This document shows, piece after piece, positions 8,301-21,267 of a stretch of DNA of 64,000 nt. This stretch comes from Bradyrhizobium sp. GTDB lineage: Bacteria > Pseudomonadota > Alphaproteobacteria > Rhizobiales > Xanthobacteraceae. The DNA lies in the NCBI RefSeq assembly GCF_022844465.1, contig NZ_JALHLP010000017.1, positions 1,123 through 65,122 on the forward strand. The letters run 5' to 3'. Numbering within the stretch: position 1 is the first letter of the stretch; each line of letters starts with the position of its first letter. The notes below the pieces were generated by a model that was not told where the DNA came from, searched no databases, and worked only from the letters and a program-made list of their open reading frames with translations. The translations under genes and the position numbers were made by a program.

Positions 8301-8420
8301 CCCGGGGAGCGATTCGATCGCAAAGGCGCGACCCTCCGCCTTCTTGAAGGTAGAGCCCAAGGTGGCTTCCCTGGGAGAGGGGAGGGGATTCTCCTCCTCG
8401 CCCTATCTGGGCGGGTTGTA

Positions 8421-9725
8421 TTAGGCGGCGGCTGCTCCTGGCCCTTCAAGCATCGGCGTGTCGAGGCTGGTTATTTCCGGCATCGCTTTGCCGGCGATCG
8501 CCTGCAGGTCGCCCACCATGCCAACAGTGGATTCAATGACCGCAACGATTTGGGTTTCTCGCTTGGCCCACTGGCGACCCATGAATTTGCGCTCCTTGTC
8601 TAGATCCTCACGCATGTCGTTGAACTTCTCGACGACGGCATCGACCCGCTGGCGAAATCTCGTGCCTGTCAGGTAGTCGTAGACCTGCTCCATTTTGGTT
8701 TGCTGTCCCTGTTGGATCAGCCGCGAACTCGATATCTCGATGAGGGACTGACGCAGCGCAACCGCCACGGCCAGCGCGCAACGCGGGTGCGCGACCCAAA
8801 CGCCGTCGACCAGGTCAAAATGTTCGATGTGCTTGGGAAGGGCGTGCGAGATGATGAGGGCAACGTTGGCGCCACAGCGCCGCTGGTCCTCACGGAGCTT
8901 GGCAAGCCAACCATCACTCCAGGCCTTGGTCCGCTTGGATTCCCAGAGGATCATGCCGGCGGGTTGCCCAATAGAGCCGTTGACTTGCTGAATAACATCG
9001 GCCCCCAACTCGCCCTTGGCGACCGGCTCAATGGCATCCATCGGAAACTTGCCGCGCAAGAGCTCCTCAAGCTCTACCTCGAAAACCTCACCCTGGGATT
9101 GTTGCGAGCCTTGCTCCGCTTTGCGCCTCAATTCCTCGATCGTGCGCGTCATTGATTCGATGGTCTGGTCCTTCTCGGCGACCTTCAGGCGCGCAGCTTC
9201 ATCTGATTCTTGCTTGGCCTTCGCCCGGATGTCGTCAACCGAGGCCTGAACACGTTTTTCAATCGTCAGATCCATTTCGCGCTTTTCGTCAGCCAGCGCG
9301 CGCTCCTTGCGTATTACCTCGGCCTGAGCCTGCTGCGCCTCAGCCAGCTTCGCATCGCTGGCTTCAAGGTTCCTGCGCAGTTCGGCGGTCTCTGCCGCCT
9401 TGGCCTGTAGATCCCCCGCAACCGCTTCACGCGCCTTTTTGGCCTCGGCTGCCACCAATTGACTGCGCTCGGCCGTCAGGCGCTGCGTCACCTGGTCTTC
9501 AATCTGCTCGCGCGCCCGCGCGACCGCGTCCTGCTCCTTGCGCAGGGCCTCGGTCTTCCTGGTGACCTCTGCGTCCTTGGCGGCCAGTTGCTCATTAAAG
9601 CGCTGTCGTGTTTCCTCGAGGAGGGGAGCGGCCAGCGATTCCGTGAGCTTGATCTCGTGGTTGCAGTTCGGGCAATGCAGGGTGGGCTCGTGCGAAGCGC
9701 TGGCGCCGGTTGCTCTGAGACTCAT
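8421..9725 (-). CDS. DUF2130 domain protein with long coiled coil
   Basis: A 434-residue protein. The N-terminus has a zinc-ribbon-like pair, CPNCNHEIKL, then about 170 residues of charged coiled coil (Glu/Ala/Gln/Arg-rich), then the DUF2130 region (GEVFEVELEELLRGKFPMD, GADVIQQV, ILWESKRTKAWSDGWLAKL). The motif ILWESKRTK resembles the ExK centre of PD-(D/E)xK nucleases, and DUF2130 has been suggested to be nuclease-like; this is inference. ATG 9725 is chosen because GAGGGG lies six bases upstream; the frame is open to 9884. The upstream region now abuts an IS256-family remnant. Confidence 0.75.
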   Translation of the reverse strand: MSLRATGASASHEPTLHCPNCNHEIKLTESLAAPLLEETRQRFNEQLAAKDAEVTRKTEALRKEQDAVARAREQIEDQVTQRLTAERSQLVAAEAKKAREAVAGDLQAKAAETAELRRNLEASDAKLAEAQQAQAEVIRKERALADEKREMDLTIEKRVQASVDDIRAKAKQESDEAARLKVAEKDQTIESMTRTIEELRRKAEQGSQQSQGEVFEVELEELLRGKFPMDAIEPVAKGELGADVIQQVNGSIGQPAGMILWESKRTKAWSDGWLAKLREDQRRCGANVALIISHALPKHIEHFDLVDGVWVAHPRCALAVAVALRQSLIEISSSRLIQQGQQTKMEQVYDYLTGTRFRQRVDAVVEKFNDMREDLDKERKFMGRQWAKRETQIVAVIESTVGMVGDLQAIAGKAMPEITSLDTPMLEGPGAAAA

Positions 9726-9784
9726 GAATTTCCCCTCATTGATACGGCCGGATTCAACATCATCCGGAGCTATCGCTGAAAGTT

Positions 9785-11019
9785 GGTGACGGCGGGAATC
9801 GGAAAGGCGGCATATCGTGGGGGTGCTTGACGCCTCCACTTCTCCACCAAAGGAGCGATATGCCGTGTCCAAAGATAACATCATCCAGCTGATTCAGCCA
9901 GGAAACGTCGAGGATCAACTCACCGAAATCTTGCGCCATGGTGCGCGTTCCCTGCTCGCCCAGGCGGTAGAGGCCGAGGTTGCAGACTTTCTCGGCAAGC
10001 ATGCCGATTTGAAGACCGCGGACGGTCACCAGCGCGTCGTGCGCCATGGTCACCTGCCGGAGCGCGAGGTGATGACCGGTATCGGTCCGGTCGCCGTCCG
10101 CCAGCCGCGTGTACGCGATCGCGAAGCGGACGCCGCCGATCCCGACCGCATCCGGTTCTCTCCGTCGATCCTGCCGCCCTACCTGCGCCGGTCGAAGTCG
10201 ATCGAGACGCTGCTGCCGATCCTTTACCTGAAGGGGATATCGACCGGCGACTTCTCCGAGGCGCTGGCAGCGCTGCTCGGCAAGGATGCTGCCGGGTTGT
10301 CTGCATCTGCCATCGGCCGCCTGAAGGACGGCTGGCTCGACGAACACGCCGCTTGGCAGAAGCGCGATCTATCGACGAAGCGCTACGTCTACATCTGGGC
10401 CGATGGCATCCATCTCCAGGCGCGCCTTGAAGACGAAAAGCAGTGCATCCTGGTGTTGATCGGCGCGACGCCGGAAGGCCGCAAGGAACTGGTCGGCTTC
10501 ACCGATGGCGCCCGCGAGAGCGCCCAGGACTGGCGCGATCTGCTGCTCGACCTGAAGCGGCGCGGGCTCGACGTGCCGCCGCAGCTTACCATCGCCGATG
10601 GCGCACTCGGGTTCTGGAAGGCTGCCGGTGAGGTCTGGCCGAAAACGCGCGAGCAGCGCTGCTGGGTGCACAAGACCGCGAACGTGCTCGCCAAGCTGCC
10701 GAAGAGCCAGCAGCCGAAAGCCAAACGCGCGTTGCAGGAAATCTGGATGGCTGAAACCAAAGCCATCGCCGAGCTGGCGTTCGACGCCTTCATCGAGAGC
10801 TACACGCCCAAATATGAGAAGGCCGCCGACTGCCTGAGCAAGGATCGGGACACGCTACTGGCGTTCTACGACTTCCCGGCCGAGCATTGGAGACACCTGC
10901 GGACCACCAATCCCATCGAAAGCACCTTCGCTACCGTGCGCCACCGCACCATCCGATCGAAGGGATGCCTGTCCAACAGGACGGCGCTCGCGATGGTCTT
11001 CAAACTGCTCGAGGCCGCG
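9785..11019 (+). mobile_element. IS256-family element, 3' end deleted
   Basis: The element carries a Mutator-type transposase gene. The left boundary is somewhere near 9785-9830 and cannot be placed without a partner end. At 11019 the sequence changes abruptly to the terminal repeat of an IS3-family element, and the missing transposase C-terminus is not found after that element (12288 onwards). An adjacent deletion or recombination therefore removed the right end. Confidence 0.7.
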
Positions 11020-11022
11020 TGA
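9865..11022 (+). CDS. IS256/Mutator-family transposase, C-terminally truncated
   Basis: This matches the IS256 (transposase_mut) family: the N-terminal VEDQLTEILRHGARSLLAQAVEAEV region is followed by a DDE core with IWADGIHL, a second acidic site in LTIADGALGFWKA, and the C-terminal helix region FPAEHWRHLRTTNPIESTFA. GTG 9865 is preceded by AAAGGAG. The normal protein continues about 15-25 residues beyond FKLLEAA, but here the stop codon is the TGA that begins the IS3 terminal repeat. Activity is doubtful. Confidence 0.75.
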   Translation: MSKDNIIQLIQPGNVEDQLTEILRHGARSLLAQAVEAEVADFLGKHADLKTADGHQRVVRHGHLPEREVMTGIGPVAVRQPRVRDREADAADPDRIRFSPSILPPYLRRSKSIETLLPILYLKGISTGDFSEALAALLGKDAAGLSASAIGRLKDGWLDEHAAWQKRDLSTKRYVYIWADGIHLQARLEDEKQCILVLIGATPEGRKELVGFTDGARESAQDWRDLLLDLKRRGLDVPPQLTIADGALGFWKAAGEVWPKTREQRCWVHKTANVLAKLPKSQQPKAKRALQEIWMAETKAIAELAFDAFIESYTPKYEKAADCLSKDRDTLLAFYDFPAEHWRHLRTTNPIESTFATVRHRTIRSKGCLSNRTALAMVFKLLEAA

Positions 11023-11037
11023 CGTTGCCCCCATTGT

Positions 11038-11961
11038 TTATCCAGGGGGACTTAGAGTCTGGCGGTTGGCATCATGCACAGTTTGAGCAATGGACCAAGG
11101 CGCGGAGCCCCTTTCGAGCGCAGCGACTTGGTCCCGTTGCGGTGAGAATGTGGCCGCATAGACGGCCGGTGCCAGCCAGCCGATGCCGGAGTGGGGCCGA
11201 ACATTGTTGTAGTCGCGTCGCCAGTCTTCGAGCGCGAGGCGCGCCTGAGGCAGGGACGTGAACAGCGTCTCATTCAAGAACTCGTCCCGCAGACGCCCGT
11301 TGAAGCTCTCAACGAAGGCGTTCTGCATGGGCTTGCCTGGCGCGATGTAGTGCCATCCCACTCGGCTTTTCTCGGCCCACCCCAGGATTGCGTTGCTGGT
11401 CAGTTCGGTCCCGTTGTCGCTTAGGATCGTCCTGGGCCTGCCGCGCCTAGCGATCAGAAGATCGAGTTCGCGCGCCACCCGGCGACCGGACAGCGAGATG
11501 TCGGCCACAGCTGCGAGGCATTCCCGGGTGCAATCATCGAAGATCGCCAGGATCCGGAATCTGCGGCCGCTCGCCAGTTGGTCGGAGACGAAGTCGAGCG
11601 ACCAGCGATCGTCGGGCAGCTGCGGCACCGCCATCGGCGCCCGTACGCCCAAAGCCCTTTTGCGACCGCCCCGTTTGCGTACCATCAGGCGTTCCTCTCG
11701 ATAGATGCGGAAAAGCCGCTTGTGGTTCACCATGAAACCTTCCCGGCGCAGGAAGATCAGAAGCCGCCGGTAGCCAAACCGCCGGCGCTCTCGAGCCAGG
11801 GCCCGCAACCGTTCGCGCAAGGCGGGATCATCGGGACGTCGCGAGCGATAGCGCACCGTCATCCGCTGGCAGCCGATCAGCCGACACGCCCGCCGCTCGC
11901 TCATCCCGTGTTCCGTCGTGAGATGCGCGACCGCCTCTCGCTTCACGGCGGGCGTTACCAT
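11038..11961 (-). CDS. IS3-family transposase OrfB (DDE domain)
   Basis: OrfB contains an HTH_21 segment followed by an rve core. The catalytic triad is visible in WSLDFVSDQ, LSDNGTELTS and NAFVESFNGRLRDE, with the conserved K/R after the glutamate. An A7 run at 11961-11967 precedes its ATG and lies in the overlap with orfA, so the functional transposase is expected as an OrfAB fusion by -1 frameshifting. The orfB frame is open upstream to 12141. The gene appears intact. Confidence 0.85.
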   Translation of the reverse strand: MVTPAVKREAVAHLTTEHGMSERRACRLIGCQRMTVRYRSRRPDDPALRERLRALARERRRFGYRRLLIFLRREGFMVNHKRLFRIYREERLMVRKRGGRKRALGVRAPMAVPQLPDDRWSLDFVSDQLASGRRFRILAIFDDCTRECLAAVADISLSGRRVARELDLLIARRGRPRTILSDNGTELTSNAILGWAEKSRVGWHYIAPGKPMQNAFVESFNGRLRDEFLNETLFTSLPQARLALEDWRRDYNNVRPHSGIGWLAPAVYAATFSPQRDQVAALERGSAPWSIAQTVHDANRQTLSPPG

Positions 11962-12221
11962 TTTTTTGACAGCAGGTCCTTCAAGGCCGCGTTGTCGAGC
12001 ATGGCGTCGGCCAGCAGCTTCTTCAGCTTGCCGTTCTCGTCCGTAAGCTGCTTCAGCCGCTTGGCTTCGGATACGTCCATCCCGCCGTATTTGCTCTTCC
12101 AGTTGTAAAGAGTCGCCTCGCTGATCCCGTGCTTCCGGCACAGGTCGGCAGCCTTCGCGCCCAGCTCGTGCTCCTTCAAAACCCCGATGATCTGCTCTTC
12201 CGTAAACCGCTTCCGCTTCAT
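11955..12221 (-). CDS. IS3-family transposase OrfA (HTH)
   Basis: An 88-residue transposase_8 protein: KRFTEEQIIGVLKEHELG and CRKHGISEATLYNWKSKYGG form the helix-turn-helix, and the remainder is a leucine-zipper-like helix (LKQLTDENGKLKKLLADAML). It ends SKKW at the A7 slippery run shared with orfB. Confidence 0.85.
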   Translation of the reverse strand: MKRKRFTEEQIIGVLKEHELGAKAADLCRKHGISEATLYNWKSKYGGMDVSEAKRLKQLTDENGKLKKLLADAMLDNAALKDLLSKKW

Positions 12222-12287
12222 TGTCTGGTCCTTCCCTAAAGGGCCAGATTCCAGTTCAACATGGATTAAACCGCGGGGGCAACGTCA

Positions 12288-12605
12288 AGGTACCTCCGAT
12301 CGTGCGAGCGCCTCTACGACATCCCATGTCGCGCCCGTACCACGATGCCGGTAAAGTCGCGCCTAGGCGCGTTCGGAGGTCAGCCGCTGCCAAAGAGAAC
12401 CGTCTTCGGTAACGGACATATCCATCTCGGCGTGGCCTTCCATCGACCTTTGACGCCTCTGTCAAAACGGTCGCGTTCGCGAATTTCGCGAGCCCGCGCC
12501 CAAATAATCTATTGCCATCTGTCCTTGGCTAACAAGCTGGTCGAATCGGTTTGATGCTTGCTTTATACGGGCGTGGTTGGCGCTCGCGTAATTGTTCCGA
12601 CACAG
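12288..12605. other. Junction between IS3 element and cobC, no gene seen
   Basis: About 320 bases without a supportable gene. Short open frames on both strands lack family features and ribosome sites. The missing right part of the IS256 element is not here. The stretch marks the boundary between the mobile flank and the cobalamin locus. Confidence 0.5.
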
Positions 12606-13604
12606 CTACTTAAACGACGCCAATGCGCCAGCGAGACGGTCGAGATCATGTTTATGCGACGGCAGACCGAAGCGCAGCAGATCGTCGGCCCACTCGAAAC
12701 GCCGGCACCAGATGTGCTGCGTGGCGAGCGAAGCGTGCACCTTGCTTGCATCGGCTCGCTGCGCGAGCCGGAACAAACCGGTTCCGCCGACCATCCTGAA
12801 TCCTGCGGCTGCCAGCACGGCATCGAGCTCGCACGCCTGGTGTTGAAGCGCATCTCGCGTGCCGTGAGCCCATTCATGGTCGCGCAACGCGGCGATGCCG
12901 ATGGTCAGGGCCGGTCCAGAGCAAGGCCATGGACCAAGCGCCAAAGCGACGCGTTGTGCGATGTCTTTATGCGCGATAGCAAATCCCAACCTAAGTCCCG
13001 CAAGACCGTAGAACTTCCCGAACGAGCGCAGGACCACAACGGGCAGATCAACGCACAGTCCGACTGCACTGATTTCGGGTTCAATGTCTGCGAAGGCTTC
13101 ATCGACGATCAGCCATCCGCCGCGCTCCCGCAACCGCGCCGCAGCGCGCGCCAGCGCCGCGCGGAAGATCACGCGTCCGTCGGGATTATTGGGATTCACG
13201 ACGACGGCATGGCGGACCGCTTCGGGAAGATCTTCGAGACCGGCGCGCGCGATCACCTCGTGACCGGCCATCCGCCACGCCAGCGCGTGCTCGTTATAGG
13301 TGGGCTCCACGACCGCGACCGGTCCCGCGCTCGCCAGTTGCGGCAGCCATTGAATGAGCGACTGAGTTCCCGCAGCCGCCACGACCTCAGCCCCGGCTGG
13401 TACCGCGTAAGCCTCACGCGCCGCCGCAATCAAGGCTTCTTCGTCGGCACGCGAGGGCAAGCGCTGCCACACGACGCCCGGCAGGTCGGCGGGAATCGGC
13501 CACGGCCAGGGGTTGACGCCGGTCGACAGGTCGAGCCACATTTGCGGCGACCCGCCATACCGCGCCATTGCTTCAGTAAGATCGCCGCCGTGTTTCATCA
13601 GCAC
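12606..13604 (-). CDS. cobC: Threonine-phosphate decarboxylase CobC
   Basis: A PLP-dependent aminotransferase-fold enzyme that makes (R)-1-amino-2-propanol phosphate, the nucleotide-loop linker of cobalamin (called CobD in enterics). It shows LSTGVNPWPWP at the N-terminus, NPNNPDGR, DEAFADIEPE and the PLP-lysine segment SFGKFYGLAGLRLGF. The length, 332 residues, is normal. The frame starts with GTG 13604; ATG 13598 is an in-frame alternative. It runs head to head with btuF with almost no spacer. Confidence 0.9.
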   Translation of the reverse strand: MLMKHGGDLTEAMARYGGSPQMWLDLSTGVNPWPWPIPADLPGVVWQRLPSRADEEALIAAAREAYAVPAGAEVVAAAGTQSLIQWLPQLASAGPVAVVEPTYNEHALAWRMAGHEVIARAGLEDLPEAVRHAVVVNPNNPDGRVIFRAALARAAARLRERGGWLIVDEAFADIEPEISAVGLCVDLPVVVLRSFGKFYGLAGLRLGFAIAHKDIAQRVALALGPWPCSGPALTIGIAALRDHEWAHGTRDALQHQACELDAVLAAAGFRMVGGTGLFRLAQRADASKVHASLATQHIWCRRFEWADDLLRFGLPSHKHDLDRLAGALASFK

Positions 13605-13607
13605 TTC

Positions 13608-14477
13608 ATGCCATCATCCGCGCCAAAGCGCGAGAGGTTACGACGCGCGCTCGGTGCGATGTTGATGATTGTCAGCTGCCTCGGCCTGCCATCCGCCGCG
13701 CGGTCCACCGGCCTGCCACGGATTGCCTCGATCAATGTCTGTACCGACCAGCTTTTGATGATCCTGGCCAACCCAGAGCAGATCCTGGGACTGAGCCCCT
13801 ATTCGCGCGATCCGGCGCGCTCGTGGGACGCCGCCAAAGCCAGACAATTTCCGCAACTTTCGGGAGCGGCGGAAGATGTTTTGATGCTAAAATTGGATGT
13901 CGTGGTCGCAGGCCGTTTCACCCGGCTGGCCACAAGGCAGTTGCTCAAGGACCAAGGCGTCCGCGTCGTCGAATTCGATGCCGCGCGATCGCTGGACGAT
14001 GTCAAGAAAAGCATTCGCCTGATGGGCGATGTCACCCGGCATCCGGATCGCGCCCTGGCGGAGATCAGCCGGCTCGACGCCGCGATCGCGCATGCCCATC
14101 AAGTGGCAGCCCGCAAACCCTATCGCGTACTTGCGGTATCGCGGCGCGGATGGGTTTCCGGCCGCGACAGCCTGACCAGTTCGTTGTTGGCCAATGTCGG
14201 CCTCACCAACGCGGCCGGCGATCTCGGTATCAAATCCGGCGGATTTGCGTCGCTCGAAAACATTGTCAGTCTGAAGCCGGACTTCATTATGGTGTCACAA
14301 GATAGCGGTTTCGCGGAAGATGAAGGAAGCGCCTTCCTGCTGCATCCGGCACTCGAGCGATTTTATCCCGCGTCGAAACGCATCGTGATTCCGGAACGGC
14401 TCACCGTTTGTGGCGGACCGATGCTGGCGGAAGCACTGGAGCGCCTGGCTTCCGAGCTTGAACGCGTGGACCATTGA
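13608..14477 (+). CDS. btuF: BtuF-like cobalamin-binding periplasmic protein
   Basis: A 289-residue ABC-transporter substrate-binding protein of the Fe3+/B12 type: RIASINVCTDQLLMIL at the N-terminus and PDFIMVSQDS and GGPMLAEALERLA later match BtuF/TroA folds. A basic n-region followed by a hydrophobic stretch (ALGAMLMIVSCLGLPSAA) looks like a signal peptide, so it should be periplasmic. No btuC or btuD lies beside it. ATG 13608 is used; the open frame extends much farther upstream but that part is antisense to cobC. Its stop is followed at once by cbiB. Confidence 0.75.
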   Translation: MPSSAPKRERLRRALGAMLMIVSCLGLPSAARSTGLPRIASINVCTDQLLMILANPEQILGLSPYSRDPARSWDAAKARQFPQLSGAAEDVLMLKLDVVVAGRFTRLATRQLLKDQGVRVVEFDAARSLDDVKKSIRLMGDVTRHPDRALAEISRLDAAIAHAHQVAARKPYRVLAVSRRGWVSGRDSLTSSLLANVGLTNAAGDLGIKSGGFASLENIVSLKPDFIMVSQDSGFAEDEGSAFLLHPALERFYPASKRIVIPERLTVCGGPMLAEALERLASELERVDH

Positions 14478-14478
14478 G

Positions 14479-15450
14479 GTGCTGATCTCAGGCGGCGGGC
14501 TGTTCATCGTCATCGCGGCCCTGGCGTTCGACGCGCTAATCGGCGACCCCGACTGGCTCTGGCGGCGACTGGCACACCCGGTGGCCTTGTTCGGGGCCTT
14601 GATCGAATTTCTCGATCGCAGGTTCAACAGAGAAGACCTGTCGCCGCAGCAGCGCAAATCCGCCGGGATCGCGACCACGGCCATATTGGTCGTTATAGCT
14701 GGATTCGTGGGCGCTCTGATTCAGGCAACCACCCAGCAGTTTCCGGCAGGAAACATCATTCTCGCACTGATCGCTTCCATCTTCATCGCACAGCGAAGCC
14801 TTTACCGGCATGTCGCCCAGGTACGCTCGGCCTTTGCCGAAGGCGGCCTAGCCGGCGCACGGGAGGCGGTCGCCATGATCGTCGGACGCGATCCCGAGCA
14901 ACTCGATGAAGCCGGCGTGTGCCGGGCCGCAATCGAATCCTGCGCCGAGAATTTTTCCGATGGGGTGGTGGCGCCGGTGTTCTGGCTGGCGCTGCTGGGG
15001 CTGCCCGGATTGATCGCCTACAAGGCCATCAATACCGCCGACTCCATGATCGGGCATCGCACCGAACGATATGCGTCGTTTGGCTGGGCGGCGGCGCGGC
15101 TCGACGATCTCGTCAACCTGGTGCCGGCGAGATTGTCGGCCTTGTTGCTGGCGGTCGCCGCACCGATTGCCGGCGGATCGGTCGCCAAATCGTTGGGCGT
15201 GGTCAGACGCGATGCCTCCAAACATCGCTCGCCGAATGCCGGCTGGCCGGAAAGCGCGATGGCGGGGGCGCTGGGACTGGCGCTGGCCGGCCCGCGCCGC
15301 TATGCCGAACACGTGGTCGAAGATCCCTTTCTCAATTCCGAAGCGACCCGCCAAGCCGTACCCAACGATATCGGTCGCGCGCTCGGCCTTTACACTGCGG
15401 CGTGCGTCATCGAAGCAGCGGCCTACGCCGCACTGGCACTGGTGGTCTGA
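14479..15450 (+). CDS. cbiB: Adenosylcobinamide-phosphate synthase (CbiB/CobD)
   Basis: An integral membrane enzyme that attaches aminopropanol (phosphate) to adenosylcobyric acid. Family signatures include LIGDPDWLWRRLAHPV near the N-terminus, AIESCAENFSDGVVAPVFW, YKAINTADSMIGHRTERY and PNAGWPESAMAGALG, with several hydrophobic helices. The open frame extends back to 14410, but GTG 14479, just after the btuF stop, gives a standard 323-residue protein. Its 3' end overlaps that of the convergent cobQ by 28 bases. Confidence 0.85.
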   Translation: MLISGGGLFIVIAALAFDALIGDPDWLWRRLAHPVALFGALIEFLDRRFNREDLSPQQRKSAGIATTAILVVIAGFVGALIQATTQQFPAGNIILALIASIFIAQRSLYRHVAQVRSAFAEGGLAGAREAVAMIVGRDPEQLDEAGVCRAAIESCAENFSDGVVAPVFWLALLGLPGLIAYKAINTADSMIGHRTERYASFGWAAARLDDLVNLVPARLSALLLAVAAPIAGGSVAKSLGVVRRDASKHRSPNAGWPESAMAGALGLALAGPRRYAEHVVEDPFLNSEATRQAVPNDIGRALGLYTAACVIEAAAYAALALVV

Positions 15451-16910
15451 CGGCTTCGTGCGATGCTCAAAATGGCATCGATATCCAGATGCGCTTCCAG
15501 ATGGTCCGCCAGCGCGTCGAGCGCGGATTCGATTTGCGACGCATAAGCGAGTGAGGACGCAATTCCGAGATGGGCCAGCCACGCTTTTCGAAATGCGTCG
15601 CCGGTGAACAACCCGTGGACATAGGTACCCTGCACCCGTCCGTCGGCCGTGCTCGCACCATCGGGACGTCCATCGATCGTCACCACGGGCCTTGCGCAAT
15701 CGCGGCCTTCGCTGCGGCCAAGATGAATTTCATAACCCTCGATGGGCGTGCCCGTTGCGGAATGGATGCCTTGCACCAGCCTGGTGGATTTGTCCGCGAT
15801 CATGACCGTGGAGATATCCAGCAACCCGAGGCCTTCCACCGTCGCGGCGGGGCCCTCGACTCCTTCCGAGTCGGCAATGGTTCGCCCCAGCATCTGATAG
15901 CCGCCGCAGAGACCGAGCACATGACCGCCGCGGCGCACATGGGCCTTGATGTCGATGTCCCAGCCCTGCGTCCGCAAAAAGGCGAGATCGCCGACGGTGG
16001 ATTTGCTGCCCGGCAGGATCACCACCTCGGCATTGCCGGGAATCGGCTCGCCGGGCCGCACGAACACCAGTTTGACACCGGGCTCCATGCCCAGGGGATC
16101 GAGATCGTCGAAATTGGCGATGCGTGCGAGCACGGGCACCGCGATCACGCGTGACGATGCCGATGGGTGGGCGCGATCGAGATCGACGGCGTCTTCCGCC
16201 GGCAGCCATGCCGCCCGCGGCAGCCACGGCACCACGCCGAGCGAGGGCCATCCCGTCAATCGCGTCACCGCGGCGAGGCCCTGGTCGAACAAGCTGACAT
16301 CGCCGCGAAACTTGTTGATGACGAAGCCGCGGATGCGCGCGCGCTCGTCCGGCTCGAGAACCAGATGTGTGCCGGCAAGACTGGCGATGACGCCGCCGCG
16401 ATCGATATCGCCGACCAGCACTACCGGCACGTCAGCCGCGGCGGCAAATCCCATATTGGCGATGTCGCCGGCGCGCAAATTGATTTCGGCGGGACTGCCC
16501 GCGCCTTCGACAAGCACGATATCGGCCTCGCGCGCGAGCTGCGCAAAGCTGTCCAATACCGCCGGCAACAACGCCGCCTTCTTGTCGAGATAATTCCTGG
16601 CCCGCAGCGTGCCCCAACGCTTGCCCTGCACGATGATTTGCGCGCCGCTGTCGGTTTCCGGCTTCAGCAGCACCGGATTCATGTGCACGCTCGGGACCAT
16701 TCGCGCCGCACGCGCCTGCACCGCCTGGGCGCGGCCGATCTCGCCGCCCTCCACCGTAACAGCCGCGTTGTTCGACATGTTCTGCGGCTTGAACGGCGCC
16801 ACCTTCAATCCGCGCCGCACCAGCGCGCGCGCCAGCCCCGCGACCAATGTCGACTTACCGGCATTGGAGCCGGTGGCCTGGATCATCAACGCCGGCGTGG
16901 CGGGGCCCAT
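15423..16910 (-). CDS. cobQ: Cobyric acid synthase CobQ
   Basis: The glutamine-dependent enzyme that amidates four side chains of adenosylcobyrinic a,c-diamide. The N-terminal P-loop-like ATPase domain has GSNAGKSTLVAGLARAL, KPQNMSNNAAV and VEGAGSPAEINLR; the C-terminal type I glutaminase-like domain has LGLCGGYQMLG (nucleophile Cys) and a late HGLF histidine. Its 495 residues fit the family. It is the last gene of the riboswitch-controlled run DUF1636-cobU-cobW-cobN-cobO-cobQ and shares a base with the end of cobO. Confidence 0.95.
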   Translation of the reverse strand: MGPATPALMIQATGSNAGKSTLVAGLARALVRRGLKVAPFKPQNMSNNAAVTVEGGEIGRAQAVQARAARMVPSVHMNPVLLKPETDSGAQIIVQGKRWGTLRARNYLDKKAALLPAVLDSFAQLAREADIVLVEGAGSPAEINLRAGDIANMGFAAAADVPVVLVGDIDRGGVIASLAGTHLVLEPDERARIRGFVINKFRGDVSLFDQGLAAVTRLTGWPSLGVVPWLPRAAWLPAEDAVDLDRAHPSASSRVIAVPVLARIANFDDLDPLGMEPGVKLVFVRPGEPIPGNAEVVILPGSKSTVGDLAFLRTQGWDIDIKAHVRRGGHVLGLCGGYQMLGRTIADSEGVEGPAATVEGLGLLDISTVMIADKSTRLVQGIHSATGTPIEGYEIHLGRSEGRDCARPVVTIDGRPDGASTADGRVQGTYVHGLFTGDAFRKAWLAHLGIASSLAYASQIESALDALADHLEAHLDIDAILSIARSRQTTSASAA

Positions 16911-17538
16911 CAGAACTCGACGCCTTTCTGGGCCTTCACGCCCTGGCGGAACGGATGTTTTATCAGAGTCATTTCGGTCACGAGATCGGCCATCTCGATC
17001 AGGGAAGCATGCGCGTTGCGGCCGGTGATGACGACATGCTTGTCGGCCGGCTTCTCGTCGCGCAGAAAATTCAACACATCCTCGATCGGCAGATATTCGT
17101 AGCGCAATACGATGTTGAGCTCATCCAGCAGCACCATGCGGTGACGATCGTCGCGGATGAGTTCCTTTGCGCGCTCCCAGCCCGCGGTGGCGGCGGCGAT
17201 GTCGCGGGCGCGATCCTGCGTCTCCCAGGTAAAGCCCTCGCCCATGATGTGTAGCGTTACCAGTTCCGGAAATTTCGCCAGCACCCGCACCTCGCCGGTG
17301 TCCCACGCCGGCGACTTCGTAAATTGTACGACAGCGACGGGATAGCCATGACCGATATGGCGAAAAACCATGCCGAGCGCGGCGGAGGTCTTGCCCTTGC
17401 CGGTGCCGGTATGGACGATCAACAGGCCCTTCTCGCCAGTTTTAGTGGCCATGATCTTGTCGCGCGCGGCCTTGTGCTTGCGTGCTTTTTCCTTGTGGCG
17501 GGCGTTTTCCGCGTCATCGTTCTCGGTTGAAGTCCCCG

Positions 17539-17542
<4 letters not shown>
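16910..17542 (-). CDS. cobO: Corrinoid adenosyltransferase CobO
   Basis: An ATP:co(I)rrinoid adenosyltransferase of the CobA/BtuR type. The P-loop VHTGTGKGKTSAALG and VVQFTKSPAWDTGE, with LDELNIVLRY, are diagnostic. ATG 17542 gives 210 residues and a charged lysine-rich N-terminal tail; it overlaps the cobN stop in an ATGA arrangement, indicating translational coupling. The enzyme adds the upper 5'-deoxyadenosyl ligand after cobalt insertion by the CobN complex. Confidence 0.93.
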
Positions 17543-21249
<3,707 letters not shown>

Positions 21250-21267
21250 GCGTGTTTCCGGCTATTG

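Larger units (their letters stand above)
11020..12287 (-). mobile_element. IS3-family (IS407-like) element, 1268 bp
   Basis: The two ends are inverted: TGACGTTGCCCCC at 11020-11032 and its complement at 12275-12287, with similarity continuing inward (GTTTA). Two overlapping minus-strand frames, orfA and orfB, fill the element. Expected short target duplications are absent: the bases outside are GCG on the left and AGG on the right. This fits the loss of the IS256 right end and suggests recombination after insertion. Confidence 0.85.

Noticed and set aside
12558..13607. Long plus-strand open frame in front of btuF
   Set aside because: It is antisense to cobC, which has clear PLP-enzyme motifs; only the part from 13608 on resembles a BtuF protein.
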